Below, one piece after another: positions 1 through 5,559 of a DNA stretch of 5,559 nt. How positions within the stretch are numbered: position 1 is the first letter of the stretch; the number at the start of each line of letters is the position of its first letter. The position numbers were made by a program, and so were the translations under genes. Origin of the DNA: Mageeibacillus sp. UBA1257 (GTDB lineage Bacteria; Bacillota; Clostridia; UBA1212; UBA1257); NCBI GenBank assembly GCA_002308775.1, contig DBVT01000107.1:264-5822 (forward strand), written 5' to 3'. Under the pieces are notes generated by a model. It had not been told where the DNA came from. It saw only the letters and a program-made list of their open reading frames with translations, and did not search any database.

Positions 1-689
1 ATAACGACGGCGCCTTTTTTAACATACGAATCGTCAATGAATTTCGCCTTTCCTATTGCTACGACCAGGATATCCGCGCGCTTGCAGACGCGTTTTAAAT
101 TTTTCGTTTTAGAATGAGCGATGGTGACCGTTCCGTTTGCGGCAAGTAAAAGCATCGCCATAGGCTTTCCTACGATATTGCTGCGGCCGATCACGACGCA
201 ATCTTTGCCGCGGACGTCCGTGCCGCTCTCTTTGATCAGTTCCATTATTCCCGAAGGAGTGCACGGCTGGAATACGGGCGAGCCTGTGAAGAGTTTGCCC
301 ACGGAATAAGGATGGAAACAGTCCACGTCTTTTGAAGGGTCTATGCGATCGATGACGGCTTTTTCGTCTATATGTCCCGGCAGCGGGAGCTGGACCAAAA
401 TGCCGTTCACGCTCTTGTCGGCGTTCAGCTTATCGATCAGTTTCAACAGTTCCGCCTGAGATGTCTCTTCCGGGAGCGCGAATTCGAGAGACTTTATGCC
501 CACTCTGTCGCAGGCTTTTTTCTTGTTGTTCACGTAAACGCGCGACGCCTGGTTGTCACCCACTATTACGACCGCGAGGCATGGTTCGATACCCTCAGAT
601 CTCAATTTTACGATCTCTTCAGCGATCTCGCACTTTATGCGCTCGGCAACGGCTTTGCCGTCGATTATTTTACATGTTTGCCCTGTCAT
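1..689 (-). CDS. folD: FolD: bifunctional methylenetetrahydrofolate dehydrogenase / methenyltetrahydrofolate cyclohydrolase (3' end cut by window edge)
   Basis: FolD is a cytoplasmic enzyme that interconverts 5,10-methylene-THF, 5,10-methenyl-THF and 10-formyl-THF with NADP(H), feeding purine, formyl-Met and one-carbon metabolism. The window holds 229 complete codons of a protein usually about 280-290 residues long, so roughly the last 50-60 are missing, including the conserved C-terminal PGGVGP-type motif. The start reads MTGQTCKIIDGKAVAERI, as in the family. Visible catalytic-domain marks are Y52 and K56 in YVNNKKKAC (the family's catalytic lysine), Q100 in GILVQLPLP, and D121/D123 in KDVDCFHP. 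The Rossmann cofactor motif GRSNIVGKP lies at 168-176. The residue after DVD is Cys124, where most homologues I recall have Gly. The ATG overlaps the ftsK stop codon as ATGA and has GGGAGG nine bases upstream, which fixes the start and suggests translational coupling. The identification is firm; only the end is unseen. Confidence 0.97.
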   Translation of the reverse strand, partial: MTGQTCKIIDGKAVAERIKCEIAEEIVKLRSEGIEPCLAVVIVGDNQASRVYVNNKKKACDRVGIKSLEFALPEETSQAELLKLIDKLNADKSVNGILVQLPLPGHIDEKAVIDRIDPSKDVDCFHPYSVGKLFTGSPVFQPCTPSGIMELIKESGTDVRGKDCVVIGRSNIVGKPMAMLLLAANGTVTIAHSKTKNLKRVCKRADILVVAIGKAKFIDDSYVKKGAVV

Positions 690-3055
690 AAGGATGTGCC
701 TCCCGAATTTCTGATTCTGTAATAGTCGTCGATCGATTCGATCAGTATCGTTCTTGAATTGTTGCCGTCACGGGCGGAAACTATGCCGTTTTCCTCCATC
801 CACTGGACGATCCTCGTGGCGCGCTGGAAGCCTATTCCGAGTTTCGTCTGTAAAAATGACGCTGATATCTTTTTGTACTGGAGTCCGATCCGGACAGCCT
901 GCTCGAGGTATTCGTCGTCCACAACTCCGCTCTCTCCCATATGCGCGGGATCGAAATCCCTGCCGCCCTTCTCAATGCCGCTCGTGTGTGAATCTATCTG
1001 AGTATTGACATTGCTGTCGTACTGAGTTCCCAAATTGTCCTGAAGGAATTTTACTATCTCTTTGATCTCCTTTTCACAATATGCGCACTGGATCCTTCTG
1101 ATAGAGTCCTTGCCGCCGGGCATGTAGAGCATATCGCCGCGGCCGAGCAGTTTTTCGGCTCCCGCGCAATCGAGGACAGTTTTTGAATCCACATACGACG
1201 ATACATACAGCGAGATCCTGACGGGAATATTCGCTTTTATCGTTCCCGTTAAAACGTTCACGGATGGCCTTTGAGTCGCGATCACGAGATGTATTCCCGC
1301 TGCCCTTGCTTTTGCCGCAAGCCTGTTTATCGAATTTTCAACAGCGTCTTTCGCGACTGCCATAAGATCAGCGAGCTCGTCTATGACTATCACTATGTGA
1401 GGTAATTTCTGAAGTCCGTTCGCAAGAGCATATTCGTTGTACTGTTCTATCTCCCGCTCGCCTGACTGTGAGAATGTCTCATATCTTCTTTCCATCTCAG
1501 CGACTGCCCATGAGAGCGCTCCGGCGGCCTTCTTACTGTCAGTCACGACAGGCGTCAAAAGGTGCGGAATTCCGTTGAATGATGAAAGTTCCACGATTTT
1601 CGGATCCAGAAGTATCATTCTCACGTCTTCGGGAGACGATTTGTACAGCAGGCTCACTATTATCGAATTAAGTAAAATGCTTTTGCCCGAGCCCGTTGTA
1701 CCGGCAATCAGAAGGTGAGGCATCTTCTTTATGTCAGCGATAACTCCCTGCCCTTCGACGTCCTTTCCGAGGCAGACTGTCAGAGGCGATCTGCTGTTTT
1801 GGAAGAGAGGCGAATCGATTATTTCGCGAAGGTATACAGTGCGTCGCTCGTCGTTCGGGACCTCTATGCCTATTGCAGCTTTTCCCGGTATAGGCGCTTC
1901 TATTCTGACGCTTCCCTTTGTCGCGAGATTCAGAGCGATATCGTTTGCGAGGCTCGTTATCTGGTTGACTTTTACTCCTGCCTGGGGCTGGAGTTCGTAT
2001 CTTATGATATTGGGACCCACGGAGACATTAATGACCTTTGCGGAGACGCCGAAGCTCCTCATAGTCTCTTCGAGCTTCTCGGCGTTTGCTTGTATCTGAT
2101 CGGTGTCTGTCTGCTTATCTGTTGTTTCAGGCATCGCAAGAAGATCGATCGGAGGCTTAACGTAAACGGGCGTCTGCTGCTGTCCTTCATCGCCGTCAAG
2201 CGGTATCGCGAGCTGTTCTCCCGTTACGGGTCCTTCGATCGCCGGAGTGTCGTTTTTACGTCCTGAAATGCCTGTTTCAGATATTATTTCGCCTGTTTCG
2301 GGGTCGTAAACAGTCTTCCCGCCGTCTGTGATCGTATAAGCAGGCTTATTATCCTTCTCGCCGTTTTCACCGTCTTTTCTGTTCTTTCCGAAGATCCCGC
2401 GCTTCTTTTTATTGTCGTCGCTGAACCTTTTGGATATCCTCTTGCCCTTGGAAACGAGTCCGGCGATCGCTCCGTATATCCATTTGAAGAATTTTACAAG
2501 CGATATCGAGAACAGTAAGATCGCGAATACGAGCATGCCCGTGATGATGATTATGAATGTCGCGGGTCTGTCAACGAGATTCTGAAGCGTAAGGCTCATC
2601 ATTCCGTCAAGCACGCCTCCGAGCTTTGTATTCCAGCTCATTTTAAGCATATCGAGGAAAGCGAACTCTGTCGTTTCCTTCTCCGCGACCGTAAAAATAA
2701 ACGCAGACGTGAATAATATGAAAAATACAAGCATCACGACGTTTCTGAATCTGAAGACCTCGCCCGAGGAGCCCCTCAGCATGCAAAACGCGAGGACCGC
2801 AAACACAGCCACGAGACCGAAAGATACAGGCGCGCCGAACACACCGAAGAATATGAACTTGATCCCGTTTCCGAGAGCGCCGGCTTTTCCGAGCAGACTT
2901 ATAAGGAGCAGAAGCGCTCCTGCGGCGATCGCGATGCCGGCAGCTTCTTTTCTGCGCTGATCTGATTTCGTCACCGTAACGGCGCTTTTTCTCACTTCTT
3001 CGTCATTTCCGGAAGATCTTCTTCTTTTTTTCTTTTTTGCCTGCTTTTCAGACAC
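686..3055 (-). CDS. ftsK: FtsK/SpoIIIE-family septal DNA translocase
   Basis: This is a membrane-anchored hexameric ATPase that pumps double-stranded DNA through the division or sporulation septum. The protein is 789 residues, close to B. subtilis SpoIIIE (about 787) and far shorter than E. coli FtsK. A Lys/Arg-rich N-terminus (residues 4-13) precedes four predicted membrane helices at about 38-56, 65-93, 105-123 and 164-190. A charged, poorly conserved linker runs to about 315. The alpha and beta motor domains follow, with Walker A GTTGSGKS (452-459, Lys458), LLDPK (482-486), Walker B IVIVIDELADLM (554-565, Asp559), ATQRPSVNVLTG (593-604) and GAEKLLGRGDM (632-642). The C-terminal gamma winged helix (about 712-774) reads sequence polarity in this family. 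The start is GTG at 3055, chosen because AAAGGAG lies nine bases upstream and the basic N-terminus begins there. Sequence alone does not separate a vegetative FtsK/SftA role from a sporulation SpoIIIE role; the four helices argue against soluble SftA. The gene is intact. Confidence 0.97.
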   Translation of the reverse strand: MSEKQAKKKKRRRSSGNDEEVRKSAVTVTKSDQRRKEAAGIAIAAGALLLLISLLGKAGALGNGIKFIFFGVFGAPVSFGLVAVFAVLAFCMLRGSSGEVFRFRNVVMLVFFILFTSAFIFTVAEKETTEFAFLDMLKMSWNTKLGGVLDGMMSLTLQNLVDRPATFIIIITGMLVFAILLFSISLVKFFKWIYGAIAGLVSKGKRISKRFSDDNKKKRGIFGKNRKDGENGEKDNKPAYTITDGGKTVYDPETGEIISETGISGRKNDTPAIEGPVTGEQLAIPLDGDEGQQQTPVYVKPPIDLLAMPETTDKQTDTDQIQANAEKLEETMRSFGVSAKVINVSVGPNIIRYELQPQAGVKVNQITSLANDIALNLATKGSVRIEAPIPGKAAIGIEVPNDERRTVYLREIIDSPLFQNSRSPLTVCLGKDVEGQGVIADIKKMPHLLIAGTTGSGKSILLNSIIVSLLYKSSPEDVRMILLDPKIVELSSFNGIPHLLTPVVTDSKKAAGALSWAVAEMERRYETFSQSGEREIEQYNEYALANGLQKLPHIVIVIDELADLMAVAKDAVENSINRLAAKARAAGIHLVIATQRPSVNVLTGTIKANIPVRISLYVSSYVDSKTVLDCAGAEKLLGRGDMLYMPGGKDSIRRIQCAYCEKEIKEIVKFLQDNLGTQYDSNVNTQIDSHTSGIEKGGRDFDPAHMGESGVVDDEYLEQAVRIGLQYKKISASFLQTKLGIGFQRATRIVQWMEENGIVSARDGNNSRTILIESIDDYYRIRNSGGTSL
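699..704 (-). promoter_or_regulatory. Ribosome binding site of folD inside the end of ftsK
   Basis: GGGAGG lies within the ftsK codons for Ser-Gly-Gly near its C-terminus, nine bases before the folD ATG at 689. Translation of folD therefore has its own strong site, in addition to possible reinitiation through the ATGA overlap. Confidence 0.8.
966..973 (-). other. Octamer identical to the B. subtilis SpoIIIE recognition sequence
   Basis: The minus strand reads GAGAAGGG here, within the ftsK codons for Glu-Lys-Gly ahead of the gamma domain. In B. subtilis this octamer (SRS) is read by the SpoIIIE gamma domain and is skewed in the direction from origin to terminus. It is the only exact copy I found on either strand; one would occur by chance in roughly one of six windows of this size. 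Function here is unproven. Confidence 0.3.
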
Positions 3056-3064
3056 CTGCAGTTG

Positions 3065-3071
3065 CTCCTTT
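3065..3071 (-). promoter_or_regulatory. Ribosome binding site that decides the GTG start of ftsK
   Basis: AAAGGAG on the minus strand ends nine bases before GTG at 3055. There is no in-frame ATG with comparable spacing, so this site is what supports a GTG start and the full basic N-terminus MSEKQAKKKKRRR. Confidence 0.8.
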
Positions 3072-3077
3072 GCTTTT

Positions 3078-3100
3078 AAAAAATATCACGACAGTGATAT
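3078..3100 (-). terminator. Inverted repeat with T tract: possible weak terminator after the lipoprotein gene
   Basis: On the minus strand ATATCAC, a TGTC loop and GTGATAT form a perfect 7-bp stem, followed directly by TTTTT. It begins 19 bases after the lipoprotein stop codon, where an intrinsic terminator would be expected. The stem has only two G-C pairs, so termination may be weak and some readthrough into ftsK is likely. The same bases could instead be a palindromic operator, or contain an extended -10 (TGATATTTT) for ftsK with no recognisable -35. Sequence alone does not decide between these. Confidence 0.45.
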
Positions 3101-3102
3101 CG

Positions 3103-3119
3103 CTGTTTTACCTGTTTTA
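3103..3119. repeat. Short tandem repeat, 9-base period, two copies
   Basis: CTGTTTTA occurs at 3103-3110 and again at 3112-3119 with one base between (TAAAACAG on the transcribed strand). It fills the space between the lipoprotein stop codon and the inverted repeat. Two copies of an AT-rich octamer can arise by chance or slippage; tandem binding sites for a regulator are possible but unsupported. Confidence 0.5.
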
Positions 3120-4271
3120 TCACCAGTTGAGAGTTTTCGAGATGAATTCGACGAGTTCGTTCGTCATTCTCCTCATGGTCGTTACGGACGGATGTCCTGC
3201 GCCTCCCAGGGGCTCGTTCTCATCCATATGTGTTTTGAGGAAGTAGATATTCTTGTCACCGGCGTCGTTGTATGATTTCACTACCGTGTCGATCTGGTCA
3301 AAGAGAGCTTCTCCCATGATCCCGTAATACCAGATTATCGGAACGTCCGGATAGTTGCCTCTTATGAAGTCGACGAGCTGGTGAGCGTATTCGATGAATT
3401 CATCGCCCGTATTGCCGCACGCGAAGTCATTCTGTCCGAGTTCGATTATCAGAAGGTCGGGTATGTCTTTGGTAAAATCGTGCTTCTTGTTTCCGTCCAT
3501 CTTGTAGCTTGGGAGTATCGGCCAGGGCGAGTTTTTGGAGTTTCCGACGCCTATTCCCGATATGCAGCATACGCACAGATCTGCCTGGTAGTAATCAGCG
3601 AGCATCGTCGCGAACGTCTGTGTTCCGTCCTCTTCCTCGAGGTAGCTGTCAGTTGTCTTTGTAATAAGCCCGGAGATATTTCCGTATCCGCATGCGATCG
3701 AGTCGCCGAGTACTTCGATGCGTTTTCTCTGTGATTTGTATTCTTTTACGTAAAATTTGGCTCCGTCGTCAATTTTTACCGTCTTAATGATCATCTGTCC
3801 CGCATTCGACTCGCTTCTCTTCTGTATCCTTACGCAGTGGATCTGATCAGCCGAAAGACCGCCGACGACCTGCACGAGGCCTTTCTCCGTCGCGTTGATC
3901 ACGATCTCTTCCATGTCGTCAACATATACAGCCACCCATGCACCGCACTTGTTAAAATCGACTGAAAGGGATGTCCCCGTGAATCCGAATTCAACGCCTC
4001 CTGATGAATAATTGAACGTGTATGAAGTAGCGGATGTTATTACTCTGCCGATGATAGTGGGCTTTAATTTTGCCACTGCGATCTCAGTGCTCTCCGCTTC
4101 GAGATCCTTCCATGTATATTCTATGACAGGCGTAGGCTCGGGAGTAGGTTCCGCAGTGACTTCGGGAGTAGCTGTCTCCTTCGGCGTGCCGGGGTCGTTG
4201 CTGCATCCTACGACAGACAAACCCATTATTGCGCATAACGCGACCAAGATCATTCTGTACAATTTCTTCAT
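3120..4271 (-). CDS. Secreted lipoprotein with SGNH/GDSL esterase domain, resembling carbohydrate esterase family 2
   Basis: This is probably an extracytoplasmic deacetylase of acetylated polysaccharide. The 383-residue protein starts with a lipoprotein signal peptide: KK, a hydrophobic stretch at 4-19, and lipobox VVGC with lipidated Cys23. A Thr/Glu/Pro-rich tether (about 28-49) follows, then a beta-rich domain (about 70-175) like the jelly roll before CE2 catalytic domains. The SGNH hydrolase domain covers about 183-383. Its blocks are VLGDSIACGYGN (nucleophile Ser191), SGIGVG (Gly239), ELGQNDF (Asn281) and GGAGHPS (His360). CE2 blocks I recall read G-x-D-[G/W]-H-P; here the acidic position is Ala358, which would fit a Ser-His dyad or a relocated acid. 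Block III has Gln where Thr is commoner. Cysteines cluster at 233, 235 and 236, unusual for an exported protein but tolerable in a strict anaerobe. ATG at 4271 follows GGAGGT by nine bases. The substrate (xylan, mannan, peptidoglycan or capsule) cannot be told. The SGNH lipoprotein call is firm; CE2 membership is likely. Confidence 0.87.
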   Translation of the reverse strand: MKKLYRMILVALCAIMGLSVVGCSNDPGTPKETATPEVTAEPTPEPTPVIEYTWKDLEAESTEIAVAKLKPTIIGRVITSATSYTFNYSSGGVEFGFTGTSLSVDFNKCGAWVAVYVDDMEEIVINATEKGLVQVVGGLSADQIHCVRIQKRSESNAGQMIIKTVKIDDGAKFYVKEYKSQRKRIEVLGDSIACGYGNISGLITKTTDSYLEEEDGTQTFATMLADYYQADLCVCCISGIGVGNSKNSPWPILPSYKMDGNKKHDFTKDIPDLLIIELGQNDFACGNTGDEFIEYAHQLVDFIRGNYPDVPIIWYYGIMGEALFDQIDTVVKSYNDAGDKNIYFLKTHMDENEPLGGAGHPSVTTMRRMTNELVEFISKTLNW

Positions 4272-4280
4272 TTTAGAAAA

Positions 4281-4286
4281 ACCTCC
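4281..4286 (-). promoter_or_regulatory. Ribosome binding site of the lipoprotein gene
   Basis: GGAGGT lies on the minus strand nine bases before the ATG at 4271. It is a near-perfect anti-Shine-Dalgarno match and supports the start at the lipoprotein signal peptide. Confidence 0.85.
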
Positions 4287-4304
4287 GTTGAATTGTTTAT
4301 ATTA

Positions 4305-4333
4305 ATTATATCACTTTTCGGATCATTATGCCT
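4305..4333 (-). promoter_or_regulatory. Extended -10 promoter for the esterase lipoprotein gene
   Basis: On the minus strand a perfect TATAAT (4310 to 4305) is preceded directly by TGA, giving the extended -10 form TGnTATAAT. The hexamer 17 bases upstream is AGGCAT (4333 to 4328), a poor -35, which is typical where an extended -10 compensates. Transcription would start near 4298, leaving a leader of about 27 bases with the ribosome binding site. The site lies wholly in the gap between mutS2 and the lipoprotein gene. No further operator is clear beyond the GTGATAT noted separately. Confidence 0.7.
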
Positions 4334-4335
4334 TT

Positions 4336-5559
4336 TCAGACTTTCAGGTAGGCGATCGTAACGCCCGCGTCTCCTTCACCGTATTCACCCAGTCTGAACT
4401 TTTTTACCCTCTTGTCGTCCTTCAGGAATCTGTGGACAGTCTGACGTAAAACGCCCGTTCCCTTTCCGTGTATGATGCTGAATGACTGAAGATTCGCCAT
4501 CATCGCATCGTCGATGTATTTTTCGAGAGCCGCGACAGCCTCTTCGGAATTGTAACCGCGAAGGTCGAGTTCCGTCTTGATATGGGCGCCTTTCATCTCT
4601 CCGCGGCCGCCGGATCTTGACGAACCTCCGGAAACTTTAGCGCTTTCAGGTATCCTGATCTGGTCCGCGTTAACATACGTTTTTATGATGCCTGCCTGCA
4701 CGTAGACCTTTCCCTGCGAATCGGGCTCCTTTAAAACGCTCGCATGAGTCTCAAGCCCCGCGATATATACGTCCATGCCCGCTTTGATCTCTGTCGCTTT
4801 TTTCATCGAATCTGACGCTTTCGCCGTTTTTTCATCATATTCCGACGAGATCTCTCCCTTTAAAGCATCGATCTTCCTCGCCGCATCCTCCGCGTCCCTT
4901 ATATTTTTACCCTGGGTAAAAGAAGCTTTCCTGATTTCCGAGAGCAGTTTGTCTGCTTCTTTTTTTGCGTCGGAGAGCACCTTCTCTGCCTCTTTTTTCG
5001 ACTTTGCGATGATCTCGTTGTGTCGCTCGTCAAGCTTCTTTCTCTCGTTCCTGATTTCCTCTTTGAGCTCTTCTGATTCCTGTCTCAGACGCTCCGACTC
5101 CTGCCTGTCTGCTTCGATCTGTGCCCTGCTCTTTTCGATTCCGAGGAGCATATCCTCAAAACGCATATCTTCCCCTGTTAAAAATTCCTTCGCTCTTTCC
5201 GTGATCGCCGGATCGAGTCCTATCCTCGAAGCTATCGCGAATGCGTTGCTTTTACCGGGAATCCCTATGAGCAGTTTGTATGTCGGTCTCAGAGTCGCGA
5301 CGTCAAATTCGCAGCAGGCGTTTTCAAAATCCTCCGTCGTCGATGCGAAGACCTTTATTTCACTGTAGTGCGTAGTCGCGAGAGTGATCGCTCCCATTTG
5401 ATATACTGCTTCTAAAATAGCCATTGCAAGCGCCGCGCCTTCATTGGGGTCTGTTCCTGCCCCGAGCTCGTCGAAGAGCACCAGCGACCTGCTGTCGGCC
5501 TTCCCGAGGATCTCCGCGATGTTTTTCATATGAGATGAGAACGTACTCAGATTCTGGGC
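4336..5559 (-). CDS. mutS2: MutS2 with C-terminal Smr domain (5' end cut by window edge)
   Basis: MutS2 is a MutS-like ATPase without mismatch-repair function. In B. subtilis it is reported to act on collided ribosomes, and in Helicobacter to restrain recombination. The window holds the last 407 residues of a protein usually about 780-790 long, so Walker A and the N-terminal core are missing. The frame is open to the right edge and begins AQNLSTFSSHMKNI, a conserved MutS/MutS2 segment, so the Met at 5529 is internal and not the start. In window numbering, Walker B and signature LVLFDELGAGTDP are at 26-38, and the switch histidine is His64 in TTHYSE. A long Glu/Lys-rich coiled coil spans about 130-235, a KOW-like beta segment about 259-303, and a Gly/Ser/Arg linker about 308-322. 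The Smr nuclease domain at about 329-407 carries LDLRG (331-335) and HGKGTG (364-369). It ends GEYGEGDAGVTIAYLKV, closely like the Bacillus protein. No terminator is evident before the next gene. Confidence 0.97.
   Translation of the reverse strand, partial: AQNLSTFSSHMKNIAEILGKADSRSLVLFDELGAGTDPNEGAALAMAILEAVYQMGAITLATTHYSEIKVFASTTEDFENACCEFDVATLRPTYKLLIGIPGKSNAFAIASRIGLDPAITERAKEFLTGEDMRFEDMLLGIEKSRAQIEADRQESERLRQESEELKEEIRNERKKLDERHNEIIAKSKKEAEKVLSDAKKEADKLLSEIRKASFTQGKNIRDAEDAARKIDALKGEISSEYDEKTAKASDSMKKATEIKAGMDVYIAGLETHASVLKEPDSQGKVYVQAGIIKTYVNADQIRIPESAKVSGGSSRSGGRGEMKGAHIKTELDLRGYNSEEAVAALEKYIDDAMMANLQSFSIIHGKGTGVLRQTVHRFLKDDKRVKKFRLGEYGEGDAGVTIAYLKV

Noticed and set aside
372..722. 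Plus-strand open frames opposite folD
   Set aside because: They overlap well-conserved folD sequence entirely and resemble no known protein.
1715..2266. Plus-strand open frame of 183 codons opposite ftsK
   Set aside because: It is antisense to conserved ftsK codons, has no recognisable domain and no convincing ribosome binding site; it is a shadow of the real gene.
4120..4190. Thr/Glu/Pro-coding repeats in the lipoprotein gene as a possible DNA repeat element
   Set aside because: This is a low-complexity tether after the lipobox, normal for Gram-positive surface lipoproteins, and the DNA copies are imperfect.
4272..4335. Terminator or riboswitch between mutS2 and the lipoprotein gene
   Set aside because: No hairpin with a T tract is visible on the minus strand, and the predicted leader of about 27 bases is too short for a riboswitch.
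4775..5368. Plus-strand open frame of 197 codons, Ser-rich, opposite mutS2
   Set aside because: Its Ser/Phe/Leu-rich composition is what the reverse complement of the Glu/Lys/Arg-rich MutS2 coiled coil gives; no domain is seen.
4336..5529. mutS2 starting at the Met at 5529
   Set aside because: The frame stays open to the window edge and the ten upstream codons (AQNLSTFSSH) are conserved MutS2 sequence, so this Met is internal and the gene is cut by the edge.
1..5559. A defence system, mobile element or new multi-gene pathway
   Set aside because: All four genes are recognised families, three of them housekeeping; no transposase, integrase, toxin-antitoxin pair, CRISPR array or unexplained gene is present.

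Overview
The window is a compact, entirely minus-strand block of four protein genes from a bacterium, most likely an anaerobic Firmicute (Clostridia). Reading in the direction of transcription (right to left) they are: the C-terminal half of mutS2 (cut by the right edge), an SGNH/GDSL carbohydrate-esterase lipoprotein resembling family CE2, a full-length FtsK/SpoIIIE DNA translocase, and the N-terminal four-fifths of folD (cut by the left edge). The Clostridia assignment is an inference. It rests on MutS2 with an Smr tail that closely resembles the Bacillus-type protein, a four-helix FtsK/SpoIIIE of about SpoIIIE length, strong GGAGG-type ribosome binding sites, a lipoprotein with a Thr/Glu/Pro-rich tether, and moderate GC content. 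A plant-fibre or gut habitat is plausible from the esterase but not shown.

Layout. 4336-5559 is mutS2. 4272-4335 is a 64-base gap holding an extended -10 promoter and a ribosome binding site for the lipoprotein. 3120-4271 is the esterase lipoprotein. 3056-3119 is a second 64-base gap with a 9-base tandem repeat, a perfect 7-bp inverted repeat followed by a T tract on the transcribed strand, and the ftsK ribosome binding site. 686-3055 is ftsK, starting with GTG. folD starts at 689, its ATG overlapping the ftsK TGA as ATGA, and runs off the left edge. No stretch over 300 bases lacks a gene. I see no tRNA, rRNA, CRISPR array, insertion sequence or phage gene.

How the genes relate. Three are housekeeping genes: MutS2 (ribosome rescue and/or recombination control), FtsK/SpoIIIE (chromosome pumping through the septum) and FolD (one-carbon metabolism). 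ftsK and folD look translationally coupled. The esterase lipoprotein is the accessory element: it has its own promoter, is followed by a possible weak terminator, and works outside the cytoplasm, so it is probably an independent unit lodged between core genes.

I found no convincing new biological system. The points worth a second look are modest: the esterase's placement and altered His block, the shared GTGATAT element in both gaps, a perfect B. subtilis-type SpoIIIE recognition octamer inside the translocase gene, and the ATGA coupling.
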